DNA from: Marichromatium purpuratum 984
GTDB taxonomy: Bacteria > Pseudomonadota > Gammaproteobacteria > Chromatiales > Chromatiaceae
NCBI RefSeq assembly: GCF_000224005.2
Contig: NZ_CP007031.1
Span: 1,165,501-1,229,500, forward strand
Direction: 5' to 3'
DNA: 64,000 bases
Part shown: piece after piece, positions 8,138 through 18,065 of the stretch
Position numbering within the stretch: position 1 is the first letter of the stretch
Layout: every line of letters starts with the position of its first letter
Position numbers and translations under genes: made by a program
Notes under the pieces: model-generated
Told to the model about the DNA's origin: nothing
The model's database searches: none
The model's input: the letters and a program-made list of their open reading frames with translations, nothing else

Positions 8138-9676
8138 ATGCACGAACTCCTGGCCCAACTGTTCGGCTATGCGCGCGGCATGTGGCGTTACCGCTGGCTC
8201 GCGCTCGTCGTCGCCTGGGCGATCGCGATTGCCGGATGGACCATCGTCTCGCGTATCCCCGATGAGTACCGCTCCTCGGCGCGGGTATTCGTCGACACCA
8301 ACAGCGTGCTGCGGCCACTGCTGCGCGGCCTGACCATCCAGCCGGATCTGGTGCAGCGTGTGGCGCTGATGAGCCGGATGCTGCTGAGTCGGCCGAATCT
8401 GGAAAAGATCATCCGTATGAGCGATCTCGACCTGAAGCTGCGCACCGAGGCCGAGCGCGAGCGGTTGATCAGCGATCTCGGCAACAAGATCAAGATTCGT
8501 GGCGATCGCTCCAACCCCTCGCTCTATACCATCTCCTTCGAGGATCGCGATCCCCAGAGCGCCAAGCTGGTGGTGCAGTCGCTGGTGTCGATCTTCATCG
8601 AGGAGGCGCTGGTGAGCGATCAGCGCGCCACCTCTACCGCTCAGGACTTCCTCGATCAGGAGATCGAGGAGTACGAGGCGCGGCTGCGTGATTCCGAACA
8701 TCGTCTCGCCGACTTCAAGCGTCGCTATGCCGGGTTGCTGTCGGGAGATATCGGCGGCTATTACTCCAATCTCCAGTCGGCGCAGAAGGAACTCAAGGAT
8801 GCCGAACTGACCCTGCAGGAGGCCAAGCGGCGGCGTGATCAGCTCCAGCAGCAGATCGAGACCCAGGAGCAGGCACTCGAGAGCGCCGAGGAGCTGGTTC
8901 CGCAACTGCCCGATGATCCGCGCATTGCCGCACTGCAGACCAAGCTCGACGAATTGCTGCTGCGCTACACCGAGCGTCACCCCGACGTCATCGAGCTGCG
9001 CCGGCTGATCCGCGAGATCCGTTCGCGTCAGCAGCAGCGTACCGAGGTCGCCGGCAGCGCGCTGATGGCCACCACGGTGCAGGCTGACAGTCTCTATGGC
9101 AGTCTGCGGGTGGCGCTCAGTCAGGCCGACGCCCAGGTCGCTGCGCTACAGGCGCGGGTCGATGATCATGGCCAGCGGGTGCGTGATCTCGATCAGAAGA
9201 TCGACACCATTCCAGAGATTGAAGCCGAGCTGACCCAGCTCACGCGTAACTACAAGACGATCGTCGCCCAGCACGCCGAACTGCTCGAGCGGCGTGAATC
9301 GGCGCGGCTCTCGAGCGAGGTCGAGAAGACCGCCGAGGGGGTCAAGTTCCGCGTCATCGATCCACCAGTGGCACCGCTCAAGCCCTCGGCGCCGAACCGG
9401 CTGCTGCTCGCCAGCGGCGTGCTACTGGTCGCCCTCGGTGGCGGGCTGCTCGCTGCCCTGGCAATGGATCTGGTTCGTCCCGTGTTCGACGATCGGCGGC
9501 TGCTCTATCGTGCCACCGGCCTGCCGGTGCTCGGTACCGTGGCCCTGGTGCGCTCGCCTACCGAACGCAGACGTGAGCGAATCATGCTGATCCCGTTCTT
9601 CGCGATGACGGCAGGCCTGGCGGTCGCCTTCATCTTCGTTGTCTCCGGTCTGCCGCTGTTGCAGTCTCTCATCTAG
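8138..9676 (+). CDS. XrtA-system polysaccharide chain-length determinant protein (512 aa)
   Basis: This is a Wzz/Wzc-type inner-membrane co-polymerase. An N-terminal membrane helix lies at about 20-40, then the Wzz domain (PDEYRSSARVFVDTNSVLRPLL), a long coiled coil over about 160-360, and a C-terminal membrane helix pair near 420-440 and 485-510, preceded by the conserved Pro-rich segment VIDPPVAPLKPSAPNR. There is no cytoplasmic kinase domain; the kinase is the separate next gene, the usual split arrangement. RBS-like GAGGA precedes the ATG. Confidence 0.92.
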   Translation: MHELLAQLFGYARGMWRYRWLALVVAWAIAIAGWTIVSRIPDEYRSSARVFVDTNSVLRPLLRGLTIQPDLVQRVALMSRMLLSRPNLEKIIRMSDLDLKLRTEAERERLISDLGNKIKIRGDRSNPSLYTISFEDRDPQSAKLVVQSLVSIFIEEALVSDQRATSTAQDFLDQEIEEYEARLRDSEHRLADFKRRYAGLLSGDIGGYYSNLQSAQKELKDAELTLQEAKRRRDQLQQQIETQEQALESAEELVPQLPDDPRIAALQTKLDELLLRYTERHPDVIELRRLIREIRSRQQQRTEVAGSALMATTVQADSLYGSLRVALSQADAQVAALQARVDDHGQRVRDLDQKIDTIPEIEAELTQLTRNYKTIVAQHAELLERRESARLSSEVEKTAEGVKFRVIDPPVAPLKPSAPNRLLLASGVLLVALGGGLLAALAMDLVRPVFDDRRLLYRATGLPVLGTVALVRSPTERRRERIMLIPFFAMTAGLAVAFIFVVSGLPLLQSLI

Positions 9677-9707
9677 TCCGACGCACGGACATGCAGGGGG
9701 TATCCTT

Positions 9708-10631
9708 GTGAGTACCATCGAAAAGGCCATTGCCAAGATCGGTCGCCAGGGCGCAGCGGAGTCTGGCGCTGTCGATTCGCCCGCTGGTTGGGCACCGTCA
9801 GCAGGGAGGCATGGGCATGCATCGGAGGGATCCATCACCGACCCGGGGCGGGTTCAGCACCTGGCGCTCGAGCGTCTGCGTGCCCAGGGCTTGCTGACCC
9901 CGGATGCCAAGCGCTCGCAGCTGGCCGAGGAGTACCGGCTGATCAAGCGTCCGCTGTTGATGAATGTCGACAAGAAGGGCGCCGACATCGTCGACAACGC
10001 CAATATGATCATGGTCACCAGCGCCCTGCCGGGCGAGGGCAAGACCTTCTCGGCGATCAACCTGGCGATGAGCATCGCCATGGAGCGCGATCGCACGGTG
10101 CTGCTGGTCGATGGTGACGTGGCCAAGCCGACTGCGGCCAAACGCCTGGGGATCGAGGCCGAGCTGGGACTGACTGACCTGCTCGATGGCAGTTGCGATT
10201 CCGTAGCCGACGTGCTCGTGCACACCGATGTGGCCAACATGCGCATCCTGCCGGCTGGACGTCGTCATGAGCGTGCTACCGAACTGTTGGCCAGTGAACG
10301 GATGAGCATGGTCATGGCCGAACTCTCGACCCGTTACAGTGATCGCGTGGTGATCTTCGACTCACCGCCACTGCTGCTGGCCAGCGAGAGTGCGGTACTG
10401 GCCGAGATGATGGGGCAGGTGATCATGGTGGTGGCCGCCGAGCAGACTGGTCAGCATGCGGTCAACGAGGGGTTGGCGCGACTCGGCGAGGACAAGATCA
10501 TCGGATTGTTGCTCAACAAGTACCGCCCCGGGCTCGGCAATCGTTACGGCAGCGGTTACCGTTATGGTTACGGATACGGCTATGGACAAGCACCAACGGC
10601 GGACGAATCGGCTGCCCAACCCGGCGTTTGA
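9708..10631 (+). CDS. XrtA-associated tyrosine autokinase (BY-kinase, CpsD/CapB-like, 307 aa)
   Basis: The GTG at 9708 follows CAGGGGG at correct spacing, so the upstream extension is rejected. Walker A is SALPGEGKTFSA, Walker A' VLLVDGDVAKP, and Walker B VVIFDSPPLL, diagnostic of bacterial tyrosine kinases. The C-terminus is a tyrosine-glycine cluster (YGSGYRYGYGYGYGQ) that would be the autophosphorylation tail. It partners the chain-length protein just upstream to control polymer length and export by phosphorylation cycles at the cytoplasmic membrane. Confidence 0.93.
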   Translation: MSTIEKAIAKIGRQGAAESGAVDSPAGWAPSAGRHGHASEGSITDPGRVQHLALERLRAQGLLTPDAKRSQLAEEYRLIKRPLLMNVDKKGADIVDNANMIMVTSALPGEGKTFSAINLAMSIAMERDRTVLLVDGDVAKPTAAKRLGIEAELGLTDLLDGSCDSVADVLVHTDVANMRILPAGRRHERATELLASERMSMVMAELSTRYSDRVVIFDSPPLLLASESAVLAEMMGQVIMVVAAEQTGQHAVNEGLARLGEDKIIGLLLNKYRPGLGNRYGSGYRYGYGYGYGQAPTADESAAQPGV

Positions 10632-10661
10632 TCCGGGGCTGTGCTGTCGGGGGGAGAAGTC

Positions 10662-12107
10662 ATGCTGAAGTTCGCGCGACATCGTCATCTGGTGTCGTTG
10701 TGTCTGTGTGCGACCGCGCCCCTGATCTGGGGGACCGGATGGAGCGCCGATTGGCGACTGTCGCGTCAGCTCAGCGTCAACGGGGTCTATACCGATAACC
10801 TCTCGCTTTCCGAAGAAGATCAGGGTAGCGACTTCTATGTCGAGCTGACCCCGGGGTTCGTGGTCTCCGGCAAGGGGGGCCGTGCCGAGTTCGATCTCGC
10901 CTATTCGTTGCAATACCTCAACTATCTCAGTTCGGACAATGGTGATCAGGCCAACCATCGCCTGCAGGGCAATGGTCGGGTCGAACTGTTCAGGGAGCGG
11001 CTGTTCGTCGATGCCAAGACAACCGCACGCCAGGAGCTGATTGACCCCCTTGGTCCGACCAGTGGCGATGCCACCAACCTCTCCGGCAACCTCCAGACCA
11101 GTTATACCTACGAGATCTCGCCCACTTATTACGAACGTTTTGGTCGTCGCGCGGAGCTGACCGCGCGTGTCTCCAACAACGGAGTCTTCTACTCCGACGA
11201 GGGTAGCGACAGCATCGGCTACGATGGCTCGATCGAGCTGCGCAGTGGTCCGGCCTTCGGCACCACCAACTGGGCTCTGCTGGTCTCCTCCGAGCATGTC
11301 GATTACCAGGACGACGAAGTCCCCTCGGACACCTATTCCGACGCCAGTTTTCTGCTCGGCAATCAGCTCTCGCGGCGCTGGCGTCTCGACGGCACCCTGC
11401 TCTACGAGGACAACGATTACACCTCGCGTGATGGTACCAGTGGGGCTGGCTGGGAGCTGTCGACCACCTGGACGCCGACGCCGCGGACCTCGCTTCGGGT
11501 TGGTATCGGCCATCGTTATTTCGGTATGACGCCGGTACTCGACTTCTCCCATCGCAGCAAGCGCTCGGTGTGGCGCGCAAGCTATGTCCGCGATGTCTCC
11601 AGTGCCCGGGGTGATCGTATCGGCTCGCAGGTCTTCGCGTTCGAGGACGCCTTCGGCGATCCAACCGTTCCCGAGGTGACTGCGCCTTTCGAGGTCGGCG
11701 ACGATACCGCGGCGCCGACTACCGGGACCTATGTCAGCAACACTTTCGAAAGCAGCTATACCCTGCAGACCCGACGCAGTACCCTCGGAGCGTCGCTCGG
11801 CTATGTGCTGCGTGAGTACGAGGCTACCGCGGAGGATCAGTCGACGATGCGCGCCCGGCTGTTCTGGAGTCGACAGCTCTCTGGTCTGACCCGCTCCAAC
11901 CTCACCCTCGGCTGGAGCCGGAGCGAACTCGACCAGACCAGCGTGACCGATGGCAGTGACGAGCGCGACGAATACACCCTCGATGCCGGGCTGAGCCGGC
12001 GCGTCGGCACCAATACCCGGGTTGCATTGCAATATCGGCTGAGCAGCTCCGATGACGTGACCGAGAACCGCGTGACCTTGGGCCTGGTCACCAGCTGGTC
12101 GGACTGA
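10662..12107 (+). CDS. PEP-CTERM/XrtA-associated outer-membrane beta-barrel protein (481 aa)
   Basis: The ATG at 10662 has GGGGAGAAG just upstream. A signal peptide (about 1-30, ending near GWSA) is followed by alternating aromatic/polar strands throughout, with typical porin-like endings (RVALQYRLSSSDD, VTLGLVTSWSD). Family knowledge: TIGR03016-like barrels are encoded in exosortase-A loci between the kinase and the deacetylase genes, as here. A role as an outer-membrane exporter or secretin-like partner for the polysaccharide is assumed, not shown. Confidence 0.85.
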   Translation: MLKFARHRHLVSLCLCATAPLIWGTGWSADWRLSRQLSVNGVYTDNLSLSEEDQGSDFYVELTPGFVVSGKGGRAEFDLAYSLQYLNYLSSDNGDQANHRLQGNGRVELFRERLFVDAKTTARQELIDPLGPTSGDATNLSGNLQTSYTYEISPTYYERFGRRAELTARVSNNGVFYSDEGSDSIGYDGSIELRSGPAFGTTNWALLVSSEHVDYQDDEVPSDTYSDASFLLGNQLSRRWRLDGTLLYEDNDYTSRDGTSGAGWELSTTWTPTPRTSLRVGIGHRYFGMTPVLDFSHRSKRSVWRASYVRDVSSARGDRIGSQVFAFEDAFGDPTVPEVTAPFEVGDDTAAPTTGTYVSNTFESSYTLQTRRSTLGASLGYVLREYEATAEDQSTMRARLFWSRQLSGLTRSNLTLGWSRSELDQTSVTDGSDERDEYTLDAGLSRRVGTNTRVALQYRLSSSDDVTENRVTLGLVTSWSD

Positions 12108-12199
12108 ACGTGCTGGATGCCGTCCCGTCCCCATCCCTTCGCATGCGTCCGGCGCCGGAGCGGCGTCCGGGGCCGTGCTCCGCCGCGAGTCCGTCACCC

Positions 12200-13057
12200 A
12201 TGCTGAACGCCATGACCATCGACGTGGAGGACTACTTCCAGGTCTCCGCTTTCGAGCGCCACATCGCCCGCGACGACTGGGACCGGATCCCCTGCCGGAT
12301 CGAGCGCAACATGGATCGAATCCTCGAACTGCTCGAACGTCACGCCATCCGCGCGACCTTCTTCACCCTCGGTTGGATCGCCGAGCGCCATCCCCGGGTA
12401 GTGCATGAGCTGGTCGCCGCCGGGCACGAGCTGGCCTGTCATGGGTTGGCCCATGTACGCGTCACCCAGCAGACACCGGCGTCCTTCCGCGAGGATGTGC
12501 GTCGCAGCAAGGCGCTGCTCGAGGACATCGGCGGGGTCGAGGTCCGTGGCTATCGCGCGGCGAGCTACTCGATCGATCGCGACAACCAGCGCTGGGCGCA
12601 CGAGACGCTGTACGACTGCGGTTACCGCTACAGCTCCAGCGTCTACCCGGTGCGTCACGACCTCTACGGCATCCCCGAGGCGCCGCGCTTCGCCTACCGG
12701 CCGCTCGCCGGGGTCGAGGACTTCGTCGAGATCCCGATCACCACCAGCACGCTCTTCGGGCGCCGCCTGCCCAGTGGCGGTGGCGGTTTCTTCAGGCTCT
12801 ACCCCTACGCGCTCTCGCGCCAGGCAATCCGGCGGATCAACCGTCGCGAGGGTACTGCCGCAATCTTCTACTTCCATCCCTGGGAGATCGATCCCGATCA
12901 GCCCCGTGTCGACGGTATCCCGCCGCGTACCCGGGTGCGTCACTATCTCAACCTGGCACGCACCGAGGCGCGGCTCGAGCGCCTGTTCCAGGATTTTCAC
13001 TGGGGACGCATGGACCAGGTCTTTCTCGAACCGCAAGGAGTGTCTGTTCGCCGATGA
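12200..13057 (+). CDS. XrtA-associated polysaccharide deacetylase (285 aa)
   Basis: NodB-type deacetylase: TIDVEDYFQVSAFE (catalytic and metal Asp region), HELACHGLAHVRV (metal His pair), RGYRAASYSIDRDN and FYFHPWEID. The start at 12200 gives the family's usual N-terminus; a GTG at 12110, three bases after the previous stop, would add 30 Pro/Arg-rich residues and cannot be excluded. It probably removes N-acetyl groups from the exopolysaccharide. The stop overlaps the next ATG. Confidence 0.9.
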   Translation: MLNAMTIDVEDYFQVSAFERHIARDDWDRIPCRIERNMDRILELLERHAIRATFFTLGWIAERHPRVVHELVAAGHELACHGLAHVRVTQQTPASFREDVRRSKALLEDIGGVEVRGYRAASYSIDRDNQRWAHETLYDCGYRYSSSVYPVRHDLYGIPEAPRFAYRPLAGVEDFVEIPITTSTLFGRRLPSGGGGFFRLYPYALSRQAIRRINRREGTAAIFYFHPWEIDPDQPRVDGIPPRTRVRHYLNLARTEARLERLFQDFHWGRMDQVFLEPQGVSVRR

Positions 13058-14133
13058 TGGACTCGCCATCGACCGCCCCCGCCGAGCCGGACGCGTCAAC
13101 CGCCGCAATCCGTCTCGCCCGACTCGAGACGGACGCCGATCTCGCCCGCTGGGACGCCTTCGTCGACCGTCACCCTGAGGCGACCTTCTTCCACCGCGCC
13201 GGCTGGAAGCAGGTGCTCGAGCAGGGCCTCGGTCATCGCGCCCCCTTCCTGTACGCCGAGCGTGACGGCGAGCTGTGCGGCATCCTGCCGCTCGGCGAGA
13301 TCCGCAGCCTGCTGTTCGGGCGCGCGCTGATCTCCACCCCCTTCTGTGTCTACGGCGGCGCGGTCGCCGACGACCCGGAGGTCCGTGGGCTGCTCGAGAC
13401 CGAGGCCTGTCGGCTTGCCGAGACCGCCGGGGTGGGGCACCTGGAGCTGCGCGAGCGCGAGCCGCATCACCCGGACTGGCCGGGCAAGGCGCTCTATGCC
13501 ACCTTCCGTCGAGCGATCGATCCCGACCCCGAGCGCAACCTGCAGCAGATCCCGCGCAAGCAGCGGGCGATGGTGCGCAAGGGGATCAAGGCAGGGCTGT
13601 CGAGCCGCTTCGACGACGGCGTCGACGCCCTCTATCGGGTCTACAGCGAGAGCGTGCGCAACCTCGGCACCCCGGTGTTCCCGCGTCGTTACTTCCGTGT
13701 GCTCAAGCAGGTCTTCGGTGATGACTGCGAGGTGCTGTTGGTCGAGCATCAGGGCGCGCTGGTCTCCGGGGTGATGAGCTTTCGTTTCCGCGACGAGGTG
13801 CTGCCCTACTATGGCGGCGGCACCCAGGCGGCGCGCGCGCTCAAGGCCAACGACTTCATGTACTGGGAGGTGATGCGCCGGGCCTGCGTCGAGGGCGTGC
13901 GTACCTTCGACTTTGGGCGCAGCAAGCGTGGCACCGGCGCCTTCGACTTCAAGCGCAACTGGGGCTTCGAGCCCGAGCCGCTGCACTATGCCTATCGGCT
14001 GGTACGCGCCAATGAGCTTCCAGACGTCAACCCGCTCAACCCCAAGTACCGGCTCTTCATCGCGGCCTGGAAGCGGTTGCCGCTGCCGCTGAGCCAGCTC
14101 ATCGGCCCGTTGCTGGCCAGGAATCTCGGCTGA
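13054..14133 (+). CDS. FemAB-family protein of the XrtA locus (359 aa)
   Basis: A GNAT-like double-domain protein: WDAFVDRHPEATFFHRAGWKQVLE at the N-terminus, IPRKQRAMVRKGIKAGL in the middle, and a C-terminal YYGGGTQAARALKANDFMYWEVM / FDFGRSKRGTGAFDFKRNWGF signature characteristic of XrtA-associated FemAB proteins. FemAB relatives transfer aminoacyl groups from tRNA; in this setting the acceptor could be the polysaccharide or a lipid-linked intermediate (inference). Translationally coupled to the deacetylase gene by an ATGATG overlap. Confidence 0.9.
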   Translation: MMDSPSTAPAEPDASTAAIRLARLETDADLARWDAFVDRHPEATFFHRAGWKQVLEQGLGHRAPFLYAERDGELCGILPLGEIRSLLFGRALISTPFCVYGGAVADDPEVRGLLETEACRLAETAGVGHLELREREPHHPDWPGKALYATFRRAIDPDPERNLQQIPRKQRAMVRKGIKAGLSSRFDDGVDALYRVYSESVRNLGTPVFPRRYFRVLKQVFGDDCEVLLVEHQGALVSGVMSFRFRDEVLPYYGGGTQAARALKANDFMYWEVMRRACVEGVRTFDFGRSKRGTGAFDFKRNWGFEPEPLHYAYRLVRANELPDVNPLNPKYRLFIAAWKRLPLPLSQLIGPLLARNLG

Positions 14134-14148
14134 GGACCGCGCCCGGAC

Positions 14149-15351
14149 ATGGATGATCTGCTGTTTCTGGTCCACCGTATCCCCTATCCGCCGAACAAGG
14201 GCGACAAGATCCGTTCCTACCACCTGCTGCGCTTCCTCAGCGAGCGCTATCGGGTTCATCTGGCGACCTTCATCGACCAGCCCGAGGACCGCGTCCATCG
14301 CGCGCGTGTCGCCGAGTATTGCGCGAGCAGCTGGTTCGGCACCCTCGATCCGCGCCGCGACAAGCTCCTGAGCCTGCGCGGGCTGCTCGGCGGCGAGCCG
14401 CTGACCCTCACCTATTACCGCGATCGCGCGCTGCGGCGCTGGCTGCGCGAGACCCGCGCGCGCCATGCCATCGGTCGCGTGCTCGCCTTCTCCTCGTCGA
14501 TGGGGCAGTACCTGTTCGATCCGGCCTGCGCCGATCTGCGCCGAGTGATCGATCTGGTCGATGTCGACTCGGAGAAATGGCGCCAGTACGCCGCCGAGAG
14601 TCCGCCGCCGATGCGCTGGGTCTATGCCCGCGAGGCGCGGCGACTGGGCGCGTTCGAGCGTCGCTTGGCTACCGCCTGCGACGCCTCGACGCTGGTCTCC
14701 GAGGCCGAGGCCGCGCTCTTCCGTGAACGGCTCGATGACGCCTCGGCGCGGGTCGAGGTGGTCGGCAATGGTGTCGACACCGCGCACTTCGCCGTGGCTC
14801 CCGGGACGCCATCGCCCTATCCGGACGCAGCCCCCAGGCTGGTCTTCACCGGCGCCATGGACTACTGGGCCAATGCCCAGGGCGCGGCCTGGTTCGCCGA
14901 GCAGGTGCTGCCGCGGATCCGCGCACGTCGGGCCGATGCCGAGTTCTGGGTGGTGGGGATGAATCCGACCCGTGCGGTGCGCCAGCTCGGGCGGCTGTCC
15001 GGCGTGGTGGTCACCGGCGCGGTGCCCGACGTGCGACCCTATCTGCAACATGCCGCCGCGGCGGTGGTGCCACTGCACATCGCCCGCGGTATCCAGAACA
15101 AGGTGCTCGAGGCGATGGCGATGGCGCGTCCGGTCATCGCCACCCCGCAGGCGCTGGAGGGGATCCCGGCGGCCCCGGGGCGCGAGGCCCGGGTGGCCGA
15201 GGCAGTCGAGCCCTTCGCCGCTGCGTGTCTCGCCGTGCTGGCGACGCCCGATGACCCGATGGGCGCGCAGGGGCGGGCGCTGGTCGAGCGTCATTTCGCC
15301 TGGGAGGCGACCCTGCCCAGGCTGGTCGAGCTGTTGGAGGGTGGATCATGA
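14149..15351 (+). CDS. XrtA-system glycosyltransferase, TIGR03087 type (400 aa)
   Basis: GT-B fold glycosyltransferase: N-terminal HRIPYPPNKGDKIRSYHLLRFL, a donor-binding C-terminal half with LVFTGAMDYWANAQGAAWF and the EAMAMARPVIAT motif. The N-terminal LVHRIPYPPNKGDKIR is typical of the PEP-CTERM-locus family. It should add a sugar to the growing repeat unit on the cytoplasmic side. Its stop overlaps the exosortase start (ATGA). Confidence 0.92.
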   Translation: MDDLLFLVHRIPYPPNKGDKIRSYHLLRFLSERYRVHLATFIDQPEDRVHRARVAEYCASSWFGTLDPRRDKLLSLRGLLGGEPLTLTYYRDRALRRWLRETRARHAIGRVLAFSSSMGQYLFDPACADLRRVIDLVDVDSEKWRQYAAESPPPMRWVYAREARRLGAFERRLATACDASTLVSEAEAALFRERLDDASARVEVVGNGVDTAHFAVAPGTPSPYPDAAPRLVFTGAMDYWANAQGAAWFAEQVLPRIRARRADAEFWVVGMNPTRAVRQLGRLSGVVVTGAVPDVRPYLQHAAAAVVPLHIARGIQNKVLEAMAMARPVIATPQALEGIPAAPGREARVAEAVEPFAAACLAVLATPDDPMGAQGRALVERHFAWEATLPRLVELLEGGS

Positions 15352-16907
15352 GTCGAGTCGACGGGTTGTCCCGACCGCTCTCGCCGCGGGCGCGGCTGAT
15401 CTGGCTCGCGCTGCTGCTGCTCGTGCTGCTCGCCGCCTTCTGGCCGACGGTTGCCGGGATGGTCGAGATCTGGACGCGTTCGGAGACCTTCACCCACGGC
15501 TTCCTGGTGCTGCCGGCGGTGTTGTTCATGATCTGGCGCGAGCGCGCCGGGTTGCGCGGGGTGGTGCTGCGCGGGGAGCCGCTGGCGCTGCTGGCGATCG
15601 CCGCCGGGGGGCTGGTGTGGCTGCTGGCGCGGCTCACTGAGGTGGCGGTGATCGAGCAGCTGGCGCTGGTCGGGCTGAGCTGGGCGCTGGTCGGGCTGAT
15701 GCTCGGCCGGGCGATGCTGTGGCGTCTGGCCTTTCCGCTCGCCTTCCTGCTGTTTGCGGTGCCCATGGGCGAGGGGCTGATCTACCCGCTGATGGAGTTC
15801 ACCGCCGCCTTCACCGTCAATCTGCTGCGCCTGACTGGCATCCCGGTGTTCTGGGACGGCACCTTCTTCAGCATCCCCAGTGGTGACTGGTCGGTGGTTG
15901 AGGGCTGCAGCGGGGTGCGTTATCTGATCGCCTCGCTCTTCCTCGGGGTGATCTACGCCTATCTCAGCTATCGCTCGCCCTGGCGCCGGCTCGCCTTCAT
16001 CGTCCTGGCGGCAGTGGTGCCGCTGCTCGCCAACGGGCTGCGCGCCTATCTGATCGTGATCATCGCCCACCTCAGCGACATGCGCCTGGCCGTCGGCGTC
16101 GATCACCTGATCTACGGCTGGGTGTTCTTCGGGCTGGTGATGTTCGTGCTCTTCCTCATCGGCGGGCTGTGGCGCGAGCCGCCGCGCGCCGAGCCGGAGA
16201 TGCCGACGGTGTCCTCCGCCGCCGGTCGACGGTCCGCGCGGCGGCGTGGCGGACATGCGCTGCCCGCGCTCGGGCTGGCGCTGCTGCTCGCTTGGCCGGC
16301 GCTCGCCGCCGACCTGGAGCGCCCGCGCGAGACCCAGCCGCTCGCGCTCGCGCCGCTCGCGGCCCCCGCCGGCTGGACGACGGGCGCGGCCTTCACCGAG
16401 TGGCGCCCGACCTATCTCGGCGCGAGCACCACCCTGGAGCAGGTCTTCGTCCGCGATGCCGAGCCCGTCGGGTTCTATCTCGCCGCTTATGTCGGCGAGG
16501 GCGGCGAGCTGGTCAACTCGCAGAACGTGCTGGTCGCGCAGAAGCACCCGAGGTGGAAGATGCCGCAGCAGGCGCCGCGTCGCGAGGACCTGGCCGGTGG
16601 CTCGCTGGGGCTGATCGAGTCGCGGGTACGGACCCCCGAGCAGACCCTGCTGGTGTGGCACTGGTACTGGATCGACGGCGCGCATCTCGCCAACGACTAC
16701 CTGGCCAAGCTTCATGAGGCGCTGGCGTTGCTCCAGGGGCGCGGGCGTCACGAGGCCGGGGTGGTGATCTACACCCCGCTCGGGCTCGATCCGCAGGCCG
16801 CGCGCGCGCGGTTGCGTGCCCTGGCCGAGTCGTTGCGCCCCGCGCTCGACGCCCTGCTCGATGCCCCCAGTCGTCCTGCCGCCGGAGTCCATGATGGCCG
16901 AGAATAA
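15348..16907 (+). CDS. xrtA: Exosortase A fused to an EpsI domain (519 aa)
   Basis: The N-terminal ~290 residues are a polytopic membrane protein with the exosortase catalytic residues Cys187 (VVEGCSGVRYL), Arg232 (NGLRAYLI) and His253 (VDHLIYGW). Residues about 310-519 are an EpsI domain (WRPTYLGASTTLEQVF, WHWYWIDGAHLANDYLAKL) after another hydrophobic segment. Exosortase A cleaves the PEP-CTERM sorting signal of exported proteins, while EpsI is tied to the exopolysaccharide. The fusion is common in this family. No PEP-CTERM substrate was found within the window. It overlaps the next glycosyltransferase gene by 17 bases. Confidence 0.95.
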   Translation: MSRVDGLSRPLSPRARLIWLALLLLVLLAAFWPTVAGMVEIWTRSETFTHGFLVLPAVLFMIWRERAGLRGVVLRGEPLALLAIAAGGLVWLLARLTEVAVIEQLALVGLSWALVGLMLGRAMLWRLAFPLAFLLFAVPMGEGLIYPLMEFTAAFTVNLLRLTGIPVFWDGTFFSIPSGDWSVVEGCSGVRYLIASLFLGVIYAYLSYRSPWRRLAFIVLAAVVPLLANGLRAYLIVIIAHLSDMRLAVGVDHLIYGWVFFGLVMFVLFLIGGLWREPPRAEPEMPTVSSAAGRRSARRRGGHALPALGLALLLAWPALAADLERPRETQPLALAPLAAPAGWTTGAAFTEWRPTYLGASTTLEQVFVRDAEPVGFYLAAYVGEGGELVNSQNVLVAQKHPRWKMPQQAPRREDLAGGSLGLIESRVRTPEQTLLVWHWYWIDGAHLANDYLAKLHEALALLQGRGRHEAGVVIYTPLGLDPQAARARLRALAESLRPALDALLDAPSRPAAGVHDGRE

Positions 16908-18054
16908 TCCGCCGCTGATCGTCCATGTCATCCACCGGCTCGCCGTCGGCGGGTTGGAGAACGGACTGGTCAACCTGATCAACCGCACCCCGGAGGGGCG
17001 CTATCGTCATGCGATCCTCGCCCTTGAGGGCGTGGATCCTGACTTCCGCGCGCGCATCGAGCGACCGGTCGAGGTCCACGACCTCGCCAAGCGCCCGGGG
17101 CAGGACCTCGGGCTCTATCTGCGGATGTGGCGCGCGCTGCGGCGGCTGCGCCCGGCGATCGTCCATACCCGTAACCTCGCCACCCTGGAGATGCAGCTTC
17201 CGGCGCGATTGGCCGGGGTGGCGCACCGCGTCCACGGCGAGCACGGGCGTGATGTCCACGACCTCGACAACACCCGCCGCCGGTATCGCTGGCTGCGCCG
17301 TGCCTTCCGTCCGCTGGTCGACGCCTACATCCCGCTCTCGCGCGAGCTGGCCGACTATCTGCGCGTGGATATCGGGGTCGCGCCCGAACGCATCCACACC
17401 ATCCGCAACGGGGTCGACGAGCAGCGTTTCCGCCCCGCGCGGCCCGACGAGGAGGCGCGCGGGGTCCTGCCCGCGGGCTTCGCCGGACCGGATGACCTCG
17501 TCATCGGTACCGTCGGGCGGCTCGAGCTGGTGAAGGATCAGGCCACCCTGGTGCGCGCCTTCATCGCCCTGGTGCGTGAGGATCCGGCGCGCGGCGCGCG
17601 GTTGCGATTGGTGCTGATCGGCGACGGCTCGCAGCGCACCCGGCTCGGCGCCCTGGTCGATGCCGCCGGGCTCGGCGCCCAGGTGTGGTTTGCCGGCAGT
17701 CGCGACGATGTGCCGGCCTGTCTGCGCGCGCTCGATTTGTTCGTGCTGCCCTCGCTCGGCGAGGGCATCTCCAACACCATCCTCGAGGCGATGGCCTCGG
17801 GGCTGGCGGTGGTGGCGACCGAGGTCGGTGGCAACGGCGAGCTGGTGGTAGCCGGGGAGACCGGCGCCCTGGTGCCGCGCGACGACACCCAGGCTCTTGC
17901 CGCCGCGCTGCGGGGCTATCTCGCCGACTCGGCGCTGGCGCGTACCCAGGGCGCGGCGGCGCGCTCACGGATCGAGGCCGAGTTCGGACTCGGCACCATG
18001 GTCGCGCGTTATCTCGAGGTCTATGACGGGCTCCTCGCGGGGCCGGGGGAGTAA
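16891..18054 (+). CDS. XrtA-system glycosyltransferase, TIGR03088 type (387 aa)
   Basis: The start is the ATG at 16891 inside the xrtA 3' end; the longer frame is a shadow of xrtA. GT-B/GT4 features: PLIVHVIHRLAVGGLENGLVNLI at the N-terminus (GG acceptor loop), GTVGRLELVKDQATLVRAF, and the donor-binding motif SLGEGISNTILEAMASGLAVVATEVGGN with the E-x7-E spacing. It is the second glycosyltransferase of the locus, again a family restricted to exosortase-A clusters. Confidence 0.92.
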   Translation: MMAENNPPLIVHVIHRLAVGGLENGLVNLINRTPEGRYRHAILALEGVDPDFRARIERPVEVHDLAKRPGQDLGLYLRMWRALRRLRPAIVHTRNLATLEMQLPARLAGVAHRVHGEHGRDVHDLDNTRRRYRWLRRAFRPLVDAYIPLSRELADYLRVDIGVAPERIHTIRNGVDEQRFRPARPDEEARGVLPAGFAGPDDLVIGTVGRLELVKDQATLVRAFIALVREDPARGARLRLVLIGDGSQRTRLGALVDAAGLGAQVWFAGSRDDVPACLRALDLFVLPSLGEGISNTILEAMASGLAVVATEVGGNGELVVAGETGALVPRDDTQALAAALRGYLADSALARTQGAAARSRIEAEFGLGTMVARYLEVYDGLLAGPGE

Positions 18055-18065
18055 GGCAGTCCATC

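Noticed and set aside
13096-15294. Long - strand frame opposite the FemAB and glycosyltransferase genes
   Set aside because: Composition is His/Gly/Glu/Arg-rich shadow sequence; both + strand genes it covers have clear family motifs.
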